64,000 nucleotides of DNA from Bacteroidetes bacterium 37-13 (GCA_001897535.1 MKTC01000007.1:1-64000), one strand, 5' to 3'. Shown: positions 20,641-29,155, numbered from the stretch's first letter. Translations and numbers: made by a program. The notes: generated by a model not told the origin, from the letters alone.

Positions 20641-20955
20641 ATGAGGGCTATCATTATTATTTTGAGTTGTTACATTTTAGCTATTTCTGCAATGCCTTGC
20701 AGCGATGGTTTTAACGAATGTGCCACAACCCAAGCTAAACATGAAACGCATAACCACGGCAATGACCAAACTGACCATTGTTCGCCTTTTTGCGTTTGTG
20801 CTTGTTGCGGTATGGTAGTTACTCCAAAAGTTTTTAGAGTGAGTACGCAACCAATTAAATTGTCAATTGCTGCGAAGCAAAAATTCCCAATCAGGGAGTT
20901 TGATTTTTCCTCCAATTTCTACAAAAATATTTGGCAGCCGCCAAAAATCAGTTAA
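20641..20955 (+). CDS. Small Cys/His-rich exported protein, DUF6660-like
   Basis: About 104 residues from the ATG at 20641 (MRAIIIILSCYILAISAMPC), a signal peptide; the frame is open further upstream but without a good start. The mature part holds HETHNHGNDQTDHCSPFCVCACCG, a dense His/Cys cluster that could bind a soft metal in the periplasm. It lies 99 bases before the heavy-metal pump gene on the same strand and is probably its operon leader gene. The function is unknown; metal chaperone or sensor is an inference. Confidence 0.7.
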   Translation: MRAIIIILSCYILAISAMPCSDGFNECATTQAKHETHNHGNDQTDHCSPFCVCACCGMVVTPKVFRVSTQPIKLSIAAKQKFPIREFDFSSNFYKNIWQPPKIS

Positions 20956-20970
20956 TTATTTATTGTAAAA

Positions 20971-20987
20971 CTTTCCTTGCAGGAAAG
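20971..20987 (+). repeat. Short hairpin before the pump gene
   Basis: CTTTCC-TTGCA-GGAAAG can form a 6-bp stem with a 5-base loop, about 70 bases before the czcA-like ATG. It may be an mRNA structure or a processing site; no T tract follows. Confidence 0.3.
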
Positions 20988-21054
20988 ACGATTTCATGTA
21001 GTTCATTTTTAATGTACACTACTTGTATTTTTTCAATTAAATGAAATTGATTTA

Positions 21055-21424
21055 ATGTTAGATAAAATAATATTATTCAGTATTAAGAATAAAATATTGA
21101 TAGGTATTGCCACTATATTTTTAGTGGTTTGGGGCGTTTGGAGTGCCACACATTTACCTATTGATGCAGTGCCGGATATCACAAATAATCAGGTGCAAAT
21201 TATTACAGTTTGTCCAGCATTGGCAGGGCAAGAAGTAGAGCAATTAGTTACCTCGCCTATTGAACGCAGCATTGCAAATTTGCCCGATTTGGTTGAAACC
21301 AGAAGTATTTCTCGATTTGGGCTTTCGGTAATCACGGTGGTGTTTGATGATGATGTGGATATTTATTTCGCACGCCAACTTCTTACCGAAAAATTAAAAG
21401 AGGCAGAAGAAAATATTCCTAAAG
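21055..21424 (+). pseudogene. czcA: 5' fragment of CzcA/CusA-type heavy-metal RND pump gene, split by the prophage
   Basis: The first 123 codons contain the first transmembrane helix (NKILIGIATIFLVVWGVWSA) and the start of the porter domain (LPIDAVPDITNNQVQIITVCPALAGQEVEQLVTSPIE), ending at ENIPK. The frame then runs into prophage DNA and stops at TAA (21427-21429). The continuation GIGTPELSPVSTG is found at 53910, and joining the two restores one frame. The truncated peptide alone cannot transport. Confidence 0.95.
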
Positions 21425-21433
21425 TGTAAACGG

Positions 21434-21477
21434 CAAATCCAAAAGTGCAATTATTCAAATCCAAAAGTGCAATTATT
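21434..21477. repeat. Two perfect 22-bp tandem repeats at one prophage end
   Basis: The unit starts CAAATCCAAAAGTGCAAT and ends TATT; copies occupy 21434-21455 and 21456-21477 without spacer, ten bases inside the element's end. They are probable transposase-binding sites, equivalent to R1 and R2 of Mu. The core CAAAAG is shared, in inverted orientation, with the sites at the other end. Confidence 0.8.
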
Positions 21478-21562
21478 TTTGCAACTCAAGAATACCCTTC
21501 ACTCTTTTTCTTTTGCCACACAACCTGTCAGTAATATTTTTTTGAGGCTGTTTTAAAACCAC

Positions 21563-22357
21563 TTAAAATAACTTCTGCTGCTGTGATGGCTGATAGTTCA
21601 TGGTAAACACCTCTGTTTTAGTTTTTCCTGCCTTATTCGATGCGGTTAAGTGCATTTCGTTATTGATGGTATGCCAGCCGTTGCGCGTGGAGTACTCGGC
21701 AAGTATTTCGCTTGGATAAGTAGTTAGCAGGAATTTGCCTTCGAGCGTTTCAAGAACGTTTAAAAGGTTTTTAAAATCACTTTCAGTATAACCATCATAA
21801 TGACCCATATCAGCATTGTAGTAAGGCGGGTCAATGAAATGAAACGTGTCGGGCGAATCACAGGTTTCTAACACATTAAGCGCATCGCGGCAAAATATCT
21901 GCACTTGCTCTAATCGCTTCACGTATCGCTCGTCAAACATCTTCTTTTCCTTGTCAAACTTTTTAGCAAGGTTTTTAGTGTCTGAATGCGCCCAACTCTG
22001 ACCAATATTGCCGCTAAAAGACTGATGCGACAAAACAAACACAGCCCAAGCTCTAAGAACACTTTTACCCATGCCAGCGTCCCACAATGCTTTTGCTTGC
22101 CGATATTGAAACTCACTATACAGCGTAACATCTACTTCGCTGTGCAGCTCCGCAAAATCGCGCTTAATGGTGCGATAGAAATTCACCATATTATCGCTTA
22201 TGTCATTGATTATTTCTACAACAGATATTGGCTTTTGAAAAAACACCGCACCGCCTCCGAAAAATACTTCGGTGTAGCAGCGATGTGGCGGTATTAACGA
22301 GATAATGAGAGGCGCAAGCTGCTGCTTACCGCCCCAATACCTTATCGGTGTCTTCAT
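21563..22357 (-). CDS. DNA adenine N6-methyltransferase, Dam/D12 class
   Basis: 264 residues. Motif X/I region PIRYWGGKQQLAPLI and YTEVFFGGGAVFF bind S-adenosylmethionine; the catalytic motif IV is DPPYY (about residue 173) in FHFIDPPYYNADMG. The family modifies adenine in short sites such as GATC. It is the last gene of the prophage at the end where Mu carries mom, so the likely job is to protect phage DNA from host restriction or to mark it. It starts 2 bases after the fibre-like gene, as the end of the late operon. The recognition site cannot be predicted. Confidence 0.9.
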   Translation of the reverse strand: MKTPIRYWGGKQQLAPLIISLIPPHRCYTEVFFGGGAVFFQKPISVVEIINDISDNMVNFYRTIKRDFAELHSEVDVTLYSEFQYRQAKALWDAGMGKSVLRAWAVFVLSHQSFSGNIGQSWAHSDTKNLAKKFDKEKKMFDERYVKRLEQVQIFCRDALNVLETCDSPDTFHFIDPPYYNADMGHYDGYTESDFKNLLNVLETLEGKFLLTTYPSEILAEYSTRNGWHTINNEMHLTASNKAGKTKTEVFTMNYQPSQQQKLF

Positions 22358-22359
22358 AC

Positions 22360-23502
22360 TTAATCCAATGCAAGTGAAATTCCAGCAAAAGAATATTTTT
22401 CTCCAATAGGATAATCCGTAATACTTACTCGCAGCAAGCCCGTAGAACCAATCATCGAACCAGTGGTGAAGTAGGTTGGAGGCGTATTAGTAGTGTCCAA
22501 GGTAAACACCAAAAACAGGCTACCTATAACAGGTCGGTAGACTGCCGGAAGAACGCACACATCGCCAGTAAAAGTCATTTTATCTATTTCAACAACACCG
22601 TCCAAAACAAGCATATTACCTTGCTTTTTGTAACGAAGTCCACCAAGTGATGCACTACCGGTGCAACCTGCTTCATAACTCGTTACCTCATGCCACACAT
22701 CTTCTGCGCCATTAGTAACCAAACAAACATTAGAAGTTGGCAATGTTCCATCTACAAAAAACAGTAACACATCGCCCGGCTTAAAGTAGTGGTCGCGCTG
22801 CCCGTTGCAGGCTATTGTGCCGTGCTTCACCTTCAGGTAGCCTGTACCCGTTACTTTTGCAAAAAAGTAATGAGGTTTACCGCCACTAACATACAAATTT
22901 ACAGTTTGCAACTCATCGTTATTGGTGTTGATGGTAATGTAATTTCCCGCGCGGTTATCGAATGAAACATTGTTTGCCGAAATACTAAGCGCAGGCGTTA
23001 TTTGCTTAATAAACAAACCCTTTTCAAAATACAAAGTACTGCCAACTACCGCATTTAGCGCCAACGCATCAAAGCGGTTGTTGTAGCATACTTCCCACGC
23101 TTGCGTGCCTGGTCCCCAGTTCATTGGGTCGTCCCAGTTTAAAGTAGCGATACGTTTTTTGTAAATATTAGTGTTGCTGCTATCTTCCATTACTATATCG
23201 CCATCGGGCACAACACTCGTTTCTTCTATTCTGAAAAAATTATTATCCTCATCAAACGTAATCGGCACCGTTACCGCAGGCACATAATACACTTCCCCGC
23301 CAATAGCCACATAACCTTCGGTGAAGGTGTAGCCGGTAGCAGGAGGAACGGCAGGTGAAGGCACACAACCACCAAGCAGCGCATCGCCCTTCAACATTTT
23401 AACTATCCCCTTCAGCGCATCGCGCACGGCATTACTCTCAAAATTCCAATCATCATTTCTTATAGGCGCTCCGCCAAGTTCCATCCATTTAACTTTGTTC
23501 AT
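22360..23502 (-). CDS. Putative tail fibre or baseplate-distal protein
   Basis: 380 residues with no signal peptide. The N-terminus MNKVKWMELGGAPIRNDDWNFE resembles the virion-attachment start of phage fibre proteins that follow the gp48-like baseplate gene. The rest is rich in beta structure and aromatic residues, with Cys in YEAGCTGSASLGG, and no enzymatic motif. The position between the gp48-like gene and the methylase matches the tail-fibre locus of Mu. Host-receptor binding is inferred from location only. Confidence 0.6.
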   Translation of the reverse strand: MNKVKWMELGGAPIRNDDWNFESNAVRDALKGIVKMLKGDALLGGCVPSPAVPPATGYTFTEGYVAIGGEVYYVPAVTVPITFDEDNNFFRIEETSVVPDGDIVMEDSSNTNIYKKRIATLNWDDPMNWGPGTQAWEVCYNNRFDALALNAVVGSTLYFEKGLFIKQITPALSISANNVSFDNRAGNYITINTNNDELQTVNLYVSGGKPHYFFAKVTGTGYLKVKHGTIACNGQRDHYFKPGDVLLFFVDGTLPTSNVCLVTNGAEDVWHEVTSYEAGCTGSASLGGLRYKKQGNMLVLDGVVEIDKMTFTGDVCVLPAVYRPVIGSLFLVFTLDTTNTPPTYFTTGSMIGSTGLLRVSITDYPIGEKYSFAGISLALD

Positions 23503-23512
23503 GTTTTTAGTT

Positions 23513-24082
23513 TTAATAGTTTACAATGGTATATCTCACTCCTGCTATTCTGTACAGTTCTACCCAAGCCTTCATATTGGCTACTGTAGCAGTGTTTATT
23601 GGGTCGGTAACATCAAACAATGCTATCGGCACTTTTACCACAAAATCATTATTTGCCTCTAATTCCGAATTGCAAAAGCGATATTTTCTGCGCACATCGT
23701 TTGGCGGCATCAAGTCAAGTTCTGCTTGGTTATACCGTGCAGCCTGGTGGCGATTTTCTTCTTTATTCCACCTAAACAAACCTTCTTTAAAGCTCGCAGG
23801 GTCGCTAATGTAAATTCCAACCGGATTTAATCGCGTTTCAAAATCGGAAAACGCTGGCAATCCGCTGTTAAACCTGTCATTAAGCAACCTTTCTATCCAA
23901 ATAGTTTGGCTGGTAAATTGCAACTTGTAGAGTGTAGCTTCGCGGTAAATCATAAAAGCATTATATGCCTGCTGCACACCTTCCAGCATTGCCAGAAGCA
24001 AATCGTTTAGCCTTATTTTAGCTGCCAAAAGTGGCGGCAAAATTAGTTTCTTCCATGCGTTTATTGCCAAGTTGTAAATCAT
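23513..24082 (-). CDS. Baseplate protein, Mu gp48/P2 gpI-like
   Basis: About 190 residues. The ATG at 24082 overlaps the upstream stop as ATGA, which supports this start over the one 15 bases earlier. The middle carries TIWIERLLNDRFN, FETRLNPVGIYISD and MPPNDVRRKYRFCNSE, and the C-terminus VELYRIAGVRYTIVNY. It directly follows the baseplate J-like gene, where gp48/gpI proteins lie. Sequence similarity to gpI is weak to my eye, so the call rests on order and size. Confidence 0.6.
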   Translation of the reverse strand: MIYNLAINAWKKLILPPLLAAKIRLNDLLLAMLEGVQQAYNAFMIYREATLYKLQFTSQTIWIERLLNDRFNSGLPAFSDFETRLNPVGIYISDPASFKEGLFRWNKEENRHQAARYNQAELDLMPPNDVRRKYRFCNSELEANNDFVVKVPIALFDVTDPINTATVANMKAWVELYRIAGVRYTIVNY

Positions 24083-24936
24083 ATTGTAGCCTCCCAAGTA
24101 GTGTTGTTATCAAAATAAGTTTCGTTGTTAAGCGCGTAGCCTGCATTTGTTTGGTAAATTCCTGTGGCAGTGCAGTCGCTATCGGGCAGCAAACCGTAAG
24201 TGCCGTAAAAATTAAGCACCACCACATCGGTAACGCCAGGTACTTTTTGCATAGCATCAATAGCCGCGCTCAGTACCACATTGCCATCAAAAGGCAAACT
24301 TTTTAAATACTCTTTAATGGCAGCTTTAACGGCAATTTTCAATGCCGCCAAATCCACCAACGCATCGTAGCGGATAATCAATTTCAGCTTAATTGCATCA
24401 GGGTCAAAACTACTGCACACCGTTTTAGTGCCAGCATACCTTATTTTTATGAAATAAGCATTAAGCGCATCTACTTCTGTGCTGCTCATCTTTTGCAAGT
24501 TGCCGTTGCCATCATCTTTTGCAGCTTTAATGCGCACAATGCCGCCATTATCTTTCACACTTGCCTGTGCCACCACCATTTTACTGGTGTCGGCAATAAG
24601 ATATTTATAGCTGTTATCTATCCAATAAAGCTGGTCGCCATACTGAAAGTTCAACGCCTGTTGTTTATACCAAAGTTTTGTACCCGGTTTGTGCTTAGCA
24701 ATTTGTGCATCTACATCGGCTCTAAAATAATCCCACAGTACCTCTAAAGTATGCATGGCTTCTGCCGCCACGTAAAATAAAAGAAGCCACAGCGCCACTT
24801 TACTGTTGCTGTTTATTTTCTGCAACACATATTGATAGCTGTTCGCCAATCCGTTTGGCAAATAAACATTTAGCGAAGCAAGACTTTCTTTCTTCGCTAC
24901 CATTCCATTAAATATTTCTTCAGTACTACGTGCCAT
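24079..24936 (-). CDS. Baseplate J-like protein, Mu gp47 equivalent
   Basis: 285 residues. The C-terminal third shows the J-like pattern: KLKLIIRYDALVDLAALKIAVKAAIKEYLKSLPFDGNVVLSAAIDAMQKVPGVTDVVV, in which a short helix-strand unit places a wedge subunit on the baseplate. The N-terminal part has an unusual hydrophobic stretch, VALWLLLFYVAAEAMHTLEVLW (about 46-67). It is followed by an overlapping gp48-like gene. Confidence 0.8.
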   Translation of the reverse strand: MARSTEEIFNGMVAKKESLASLNVYLPNGLANSYQYVLQKINSNSKVALWLLLFYVAAEAMHTLEVLWDYFRADVDAQIAKHKPGTKLWYKQQALNFQYGDQLYWIDNSYKYLIADTSKMVVAQASVKDNGGIVRIKAAKDDGNGNLQKMSSTEVDALNAYFIKIRYAGTKTVCSSFDPDAIKLKLIIRYDALVDLAALKIAVKAAIKEYLKSLPFDGNVVLSAAIDAMQKVPGVTDVVVLNFYGTYGLLPDSDCTATGIYQTNAGYALNNETYFDNNTTWEATI

Positions 24937-24948
24937 CGTTAATAAGGT

Positions 24949-25341
24949 TTAATTGTTTTCGCCTGTAATCTCTTCGCGGTTCACGCTCAAAATTTTCGCT
25001 TTGTCTTTTAAAAATTCGCTCAATTTGTCAAACGAAAAACCGATAATAATTGCCAACAGAAATTCAATATCACCATTTATCGCGTCATAAAACTGCGAAG
25101 GCAGCAACAGCGGCATGAAACGCACAAAAAGATACACCAAAAGCAAGCTGCTAACGCACCGCTTCCAATTATCTGCCACCATGAACCAAAACGAAAACTT
25201 CACTGGTGTTGCGGTGCTGGCTTTATCGCGTTTTGAAACATTGTTCAAAAGGTTTATCGTTGCGCCAATCAGCGCAAAAAGCATCAAAGAAAAAAAGTGC
25301 TGAACACCGTCCGCGCCTATTATATCTTTCAAAAATTCCAT
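24949..25341 (-). CDS. Small membrane protein, candidate holin
   Basis: 130 residues with three probable membrane segments at about 14-33 (QHFFSLMLFALIGATINLL), 60-80 (VSSLLLVYLFVRFMPLLLP) and 92-108 (FLLAIIIGFSFDKL), a charged loop and a polar tail. Size and topology suit a class I holin that would release the lysozyme encoded at 39454. It sits unexpectedly between tail-fibre-like and baseplate genes. No family match is claimed. Confidence 0.5.
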   Translation of the reverse strand: MEFLKDIIGADGVQHFFSLMLFALIGATINLLNNVSKRDKASTATPVKFSFWFMVADNWKRCVSSLLLVYLFVRFMPLLLPSQFYDAINGDIEFLLAIIIGFSFDKLSEFLKDKAKILSVNREEITGENN

Positions 25342-25357
25342 TGTGTTTGTTTTTTAG

Positions 25358-25783
25358 TTACACATCTTCCGTTCCCGTAAATTCAGGCAACCCGTTAATA
25401 ATATCTTCCACGCTTGGTAAATCGTTTATATCCGCAGCATCTACTGTTATTCTTACGTACTTCCAACAACCTTTTATCCATTCCGCTACTGCTGCTGCTT
25501 GTGCACCAAATTCAGCATCTCCAAGCCATGTGTTTACTTCATTGATACTAAAGTAATCATAAGGCATTTCGCGTATTATACCTTCAATATGCGATTTTAC
25601 TGCAGGCTCAACTTCTTGAAGCTCCCAATCGCGTTTGGTTGGCGCTGTTGCTATGCTTGCTGCATAGTTTTCCGCCTCTACTTGCGTTTCAAAAAAATAG
25701 AAGTTCTCATTATCACACCAACTGCCAAAGTTGTTTGGCGGCACACTTGCAGGGCTTTCGCCATTTCTTGCTATTGTTTTCAT
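25358..25783 (-). CDS. Hypothetical prophage protein, possible fibre-assembly partner
   Basis: 141 residues, acidic, soluble, with no motif that I recognise. It starts MKTIARNGESPASVPPNNFGSWCDNENF, and the C-terminus is rich in Asp/Glu (INDLPSVEDIINGLPEFTGTED). Its start overlaps the stop of the preceding fibre-like gene by one base (TAATG), indicating translational coupling. Small genes directly after fibre genes are often assembly chaperones; this is inference from position. Confidence 0.45.
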   Translation of the reverse strand: MKTIARNGESPASVPPNNFGSWCDNENFYFFETQVEAENYAASIATAPTKRDWELQEVEPAVKSHIEGIIREMPYDYFSINEVNTWLGDAEFGAQAAAVAEWIKGCWKYVRITVDAADINDLPSVEDIINGLPEFTGTEDV

Positions 25784-26307
25784 TACACTACTTTAATTGC
25801 TTTTATGAAGGATTTAGCTCTGGTTGTTACTGTGCCACCAGCACCGTAATTCACATGTCTAAATTTAACTGTGCCACCTGTTGCGCCTGTGGTAACTACT
25901 GCATACACGCCTACATGCCCTTCTCTATTTGATTTTTGAACAGAACCCATATTACTACTAATATCTATATAGCTAAACATAGAATCGTAAGATGAATTTT
26001 TCTTTCCGATAAATGTGCCACTAAAAGTGCCGCTCGGTATTATCATTCCAGCATAAGCCTCTGTGCCGCTGGAAAACATGATATTTAATCCTCCAGTAAT
26101 TATATAAGTGCTGTTTGGGGCTGCTTCAAAGCTTAGACCGATAATTTCTGCCGGGGTTTGGCTGCTATTGACTACATCAGCGGTAAGTACACGGGTGATT
26201 ATGCTGCCATTGTTTATGGCATTTTCAATATTAGTCCAATTACTGTCCACTTCTACCCAGCTAAGTGGCGCGCCTTTAATAAGTCTTTTAAACAGGGTTA
26301 AACTCAT
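25783..26307 (-). CDS. Putative short tail fibre/tip protein
   Basis: 174 residues. The N-terminus LFKRLIKGAPLSWVEVDSNWTNIENAIN matches the L-T/S-W-x-E-x-D-x-N-F/W pattern at the start of many phage fibre proteins. The remainder is Ser/Thr/Gly-rich beta (TYIITGGLNIMFSSGTEAYAGMI, TGATGGTVKFRHVNYGAGG), as in trimeric receptor-binding tips. It lies after the LysM-like gene and before the J-like gene. Confidence 0.6.
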   Translation of the reverse strand: MSLTLFKRLIKGAPLSWVEVDSNWTNIENAINNGSIITRVLTADVVNSSQTPAEIIGLSFEAAPNSTYIITGGLNIMFSSGTEAYAGMIIPSGTFSGTFIGKKNSSYDSMFSYIDISSNMGSVQKSNREGHVGVYAVVTTGATGGTVKFRHVNYGAGGTVTTRAKSFIKAIKVV

Positions 26308-26346
26308 TTTAAATTTTGTTTTTTTGTCATTAGTAATTTTTAATTC

Positions 26347-26661
26347 TCAATTTTCGTTCACATAATCATGAACCCAATACCCGTCTTCTACATACATTTC
26401 CGGCAGCACCGTTGGTGCCAATCCGCTCGCTACCAATTTTCCCTGCCTTGCAAACTCCGCAGCTATGGCGCGGTTGTTATCGCTCAATTCAGGCACATTC
26501 AACCTAACCAACACCTTTGTGCCGGGTTGCGGCACATCGGCAAAATCGTTCACCACTCCGGGATTATCTTCCAATATCAGAAATATGCCATCTGTGTGCC
26601 CATACTCCTGTATCGCAAGGTCGTAGAGTGTTTGTCCGGTTAATAGGATTACTTCTTTCAT
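26347..26661 (-). CDS. LysM-like tail protein, P2 gpX type
   Basis: 104 residues. It begins MKEVILLTGQTLYDLAIQEYGHTDGIFLILEDNP, a single LysM-like fold with the QTLYDLA and N-P-G/V positions of tail protein X, followed by PGTKVLVRL. Such proteins sit on the tail-tube tip or help cross the peptidoglycan. The start overlaps the previous gene by 4 bases. The C-terminal 40 residues are polar and of unknown role. Confidence 0.7.
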   Translation of the reverse strand: MKEVILLTGQTLYDLAIQEYGHTDGIFLILEDNPGVVNDFADVPQPGTKVLVRLNVPELSDNNRAIAAEFARQGKLVASGLAPTVLPEMYVEDGYWVHDYVNEN

Positions 26662-26969
26662 TGCTCAGGGTATTCCGCTTTAATTCTCACATTCCAATTA
26701 GCATCTGTTGCCACCTCATCCACCACAGCTCCATCCGATTCCAGTTGCACCTTCACTTCTTTCTTTAGTGCCTGTACACTTGCCGAGGTCACCGGAGCAT
26801 TGATATATCGCTTACCGCCAATGCCCGAAAGCGGGTTTTGTTTATAGTTCCCTTTTTCACCCAAAAGCAAATCAGCAAAGTGCTGTGTGTCGCTAAAGCC
26901 AACAACCAAGTCGCCATCTTCGCTCACATCCAAATCACCATCTGCATCAAGTAAAATATCGTTTACCAT
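26658..26969 (-). CDS. Baseplate wedge protein, Mu gp46/P2 gpW-like
   Basis: 103 residues. The sequence DILLDADGDLDVSEDGDLVVGFSDTQHFADLLLGEKGNYKQNPLSGIGG matches the Mu gp46-type pattern of an Asp-rich start followed by Q-x-x-x-x-LL-x-x-x-G-x. It belongs to the gp25-like wedge group. The ATG overlaps the preceding stop as TAATG, and the next gene overlaps too. Confidence 0.75.
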   Translation of the reverse strand: MVNDILLDADGDLDVSEDGDLVVGFSDTQHFADLLLGEKGNYKQNPLSGIGGKRYINAPVTSASVQALKKEVKVQLESDGAVVDEVATDANWNVRIKAEYPEQ

Positions 26970-27535
26970 TAGTGCTTCACTTTATCGTTTTCAATGTCAC
27001 TTTGCTTTGTCTCTGTCAATTGCTGCCCCGCCCAACTACTAATAGCTCCTTTCAATGCCGCGCCACCATCTTGTGCCACTGGTGTCCATGTTGAAAACAC
27101 TGTTTTAACCGTGTTTAAATCACGTTCAATAGCATTGTACTTATTCACAGCTTCCAACACTTTCACCAAGCCTTTATTATTCCCACCGTTCAATTCAATT
27201 TCCTTTGCCTTCAGCTTCACTTTACCACCTTCCACAGTCAGCTCCACATCTTGCATCTTCAGCTCTACAGTATCCACTTCGGTAAACAGCAACACACACA
27301 ACTCATTGCCGATTACACCCACCAGCACTTGGCTGTCAACCTTCGGCTTTACGGCAATGCCTGTATCCTCTCCATCTGCCACAGCTCTCAGGCGCACTTC
27401 CTCTATTTCCCTTCCATCAGGCAGTGTTACAGTGCATTCGCGCTTGCTCCAGTCCACAGCTTTCACCACAGCATTCAGCATCGTGCCATCAGGCTCACCA
27501 ATCAATTGTTTCAATGCTTCTTTTATCTCTCTCAT
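26969..27535 (-). CDS. Baseplate spike/central puncture protein, Mu gp45/P2 gpV-like
   Basis: 188 residues. An OB-fold-like N-terminal half (GTMLNAVVKAVDWSKRECTVTLPDGREIEEVRLRAV...VLVGVIGNELCVLLFTEVD) is followed by a repetitive beta-helix (VELKMQDVELTVEGGKVKLKAKEIELNGG), as in phage spikes. A helical C-terminal tail ends with SDIENDKVKH. The spike pierces the outer membrane during injection. It overlaps the hub gene by 4 bases. Confidence 0.8.
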   Translation of the reverse strand: MREIKEALKQLIGEPDGTMLNAVVKAVDWSKRECTVTLPDGREIEEVRLRAVADGEDTGIAVKPKVDSQVLVGVIGNELCVLLFTEVDTVELKMQDVELTVEGGKVKLKAKEIELNGGNNKGLVKVLEAVNKYNAIERDLNTVKTVFSTWTPVAQDGGAALKGAISSWAGQQLTETKQSDIENDKVKH

Positions 27536-28494
27536 ATCTTTGCGCCCAATTCCAATTTTTGCCTGATGCCGCTGCGCCCTGCGCTTAGGCTTACTTTATC
27601 ACACCAAAACTTACCATCCCGCTCCGGGTAATCAATATCATACAGCTCCACCACATCACCTTCGTTTACCACTGGCTCGCCCCAAGCCGTGAAACTGCCG
27701 CGATAACCGTCATATTTCAGGCTGTCCAGCAATTGGTTGGCTTGCTTTTCCAAATCGCTTTTTTGAAGGTTGTAAAAATTCAATGTGCGGTGTTCACCGT
27801 CATTGTCGCCCACTTCCACTTCAATCTTGCTGCCGTCCTTTTGGTTACTGATGGCGGTCACCTTTAGCAGCACTTCCTCTTTGCGCCTGTACTGCAAATC
27901 GCTTTTTTCAATGTTGTTGCCAACCTGAAAGATGATTGCCTTGCCCTGCGATGCACTGTAAGGATTGCCGCAATGCAGTTTGCCGTTTCGGTAAAAGCTG
28001 CAAATGCCGTAAACCTTATTTAACTCATCCAGCACCTTTGCCACGCTGCTTTGCTTGGTGGTAATGCTGAACTTGCCGAGGTTGTAACTGCCCAAAGCCA
28101 CAAAGTCTGTGATGCCGCAATAATTCAGCACTTCGCTTAGTGTGGTGGCTTTCCAGCTTTTGGGCTTCACAGCCTTTTGCTTCAGCATAAACATTTCGTC
28201 TTCGCAGTCCACCACCAGCGGCACTTCGTTGCCTACATAAGCAATGTACCCAACAAAACGCTGCACCAGCCTTTCGCTGTTGCGGTCTCCATAACCCACG
28301 CGGATAGTAATTTTATTACCCCGCTTTATCAAATAACTTACACCATCTTCAAAGTACACTTTGCGCGGCAGTTTCAACTTTGCCGTGTTCGTCAGGTTGC
28401 GCCATGTTTGCTCGCTTTCAAATTCCACCAAGCTGCGCAGCTCCAACGTTTTAGTGTTGCCTTCAATGGTTATATGTGCCAAACACCTAAACAC
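27532..28494 (-). CDS. Baseplate hub protein, Mu gp44/P2 gpD-like
   Basis: 320 residues. The N-terminal domain LRSLVEFESEQTWRNLTNTAKLKLPRK and KIRVGYGDRN...VQRFVGYIAYV, then a middle VLDELNKVYGICSFYRNGKLHCG and a C-terminal GDVVELYDIDYPERDGKFWCDKV, follow the order of late control D/gp44 hubs, to which the spike attaches. Gene order hub-spike-wedge is that of Mu 44-45-46. It overlaps the DUF6046-like gene by 8 bases. Confidence 0.8.
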   Translation of the reverse strand: MFRCLAHITIEGNTKTLELRSLVEFESEQTWRNLTNTAKLKLPRKVYFEDGVSYLIKRGNKITIRVGYGDRNSERLVQRFVGYIAYVGNEVPLVVDCEDEMFMLKQKAVKPKSWKATTLSEVLNYCGITDFVALGSYNLGKFSITTKQSSVAKVLDELNKVYGICSFYRNGKLHCGNPYSASQGKAIIFQVGNNIEKSDLQYRRKEEVLLKVTAISNQKDGSKIEVEVGDNDGEHRTLNFYNLQKSDLEKQANQLLDSLKYDGYRGSFTAWGEPVVNEGDVVELYDIDYPERDGKFWCDKVSLSAGRSGIRQKLELGAKI

Positions 28495-29152
28495 GTTTCA
28501 GGTCTTTTTTATTTTTAATCTCCAGCTCCACCGGGTAATCGCTTACACAGTTCAATTCAAATGCCTGAAGGTTTTCAAATCCGGGGCGTGCTGGCAGGTT
28601 CCAGCTTTCAATCACCACTTCATAAATGCCCAACTCATTAAGCAACTCATGCACCACAGGAATTTGCACTGGTGCGCTCAAATACTGCTTCAGCGTTTTC
28701 ACATCCTTCATCGGGTATTTACCGTTTGCACCATACAGCACTCCTTTGATGGTCACTGCATAGTCACCTTCGTTTATGTATTCTTTCACCGAGCCTGCGC
28801 GGCTGCCGCCCATCGGTATGCTTTTCACAATGTCTTTTGTGCCTTGCACTTCCACAATGCAGCACAAAATGTTCAGCACCGGGATGCTCTCTTTTTGCCC
28901 GCGCACGGTGTAGTTCCAGTTGCCGCTTTGGCCCGATGCCTCACCCAATGTGATGTCCATCCATACGGCATTGCCAAGACTGCCTTTGGCATCTACCTCG
29001 GCACTTTCCCACACCTTTATATTGTTATACCCAAAAGCAGCGCGCACAGCCCTTTGCAACAGTTCAGCAGCCAACGGTAGCACAACACCTGTGGCTACAT
29101 TCGTTGCGGTTGCTGCCGCGCCTTGTTTTGTTGGTATAATTGGTATTGCCAT
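28487..29152 (-). CDS. DUF6046-like tail protein
   Basis: 221 residues, with an N-terminal Ala-rich hydrophobic stretch (VATGVVLPLAAELLQRAVRAAFGYNN), then VDAKGSLGNAVWMDITLGEASGQ and a C-terminal domain with YEVVIESWNLPARPGFENLQAFELNCVSDYPVELEIK. I associate this with DUF6046, a family found between tape measure and hub genes in Bacteroidota phages. The place corresponds to Mu gp43, so a distal-tail role is inferred. Confidence 0.65.
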   Translation of the reverse strand: MAIPIIPTKQGAAATATNVATGVVLPLAAELLQRAVRAAFGYNNIKVWESAEVDAKGSLGNAVWMDITLGEASGQSGNWNYTVRGQKESIPVLNILCCIVEVQGTKDIVKSIPMGGSRAGSVKEYINEGDYAVTIKGVLYGANGKYPMKDVKTLKQYLSAPVQIPVVHELLNELGIYEVVIESWNLPARPGFENLQAFELNCVSDYPVELEIKNKKDLKRV

Positions 29153-29155
29153 TTC

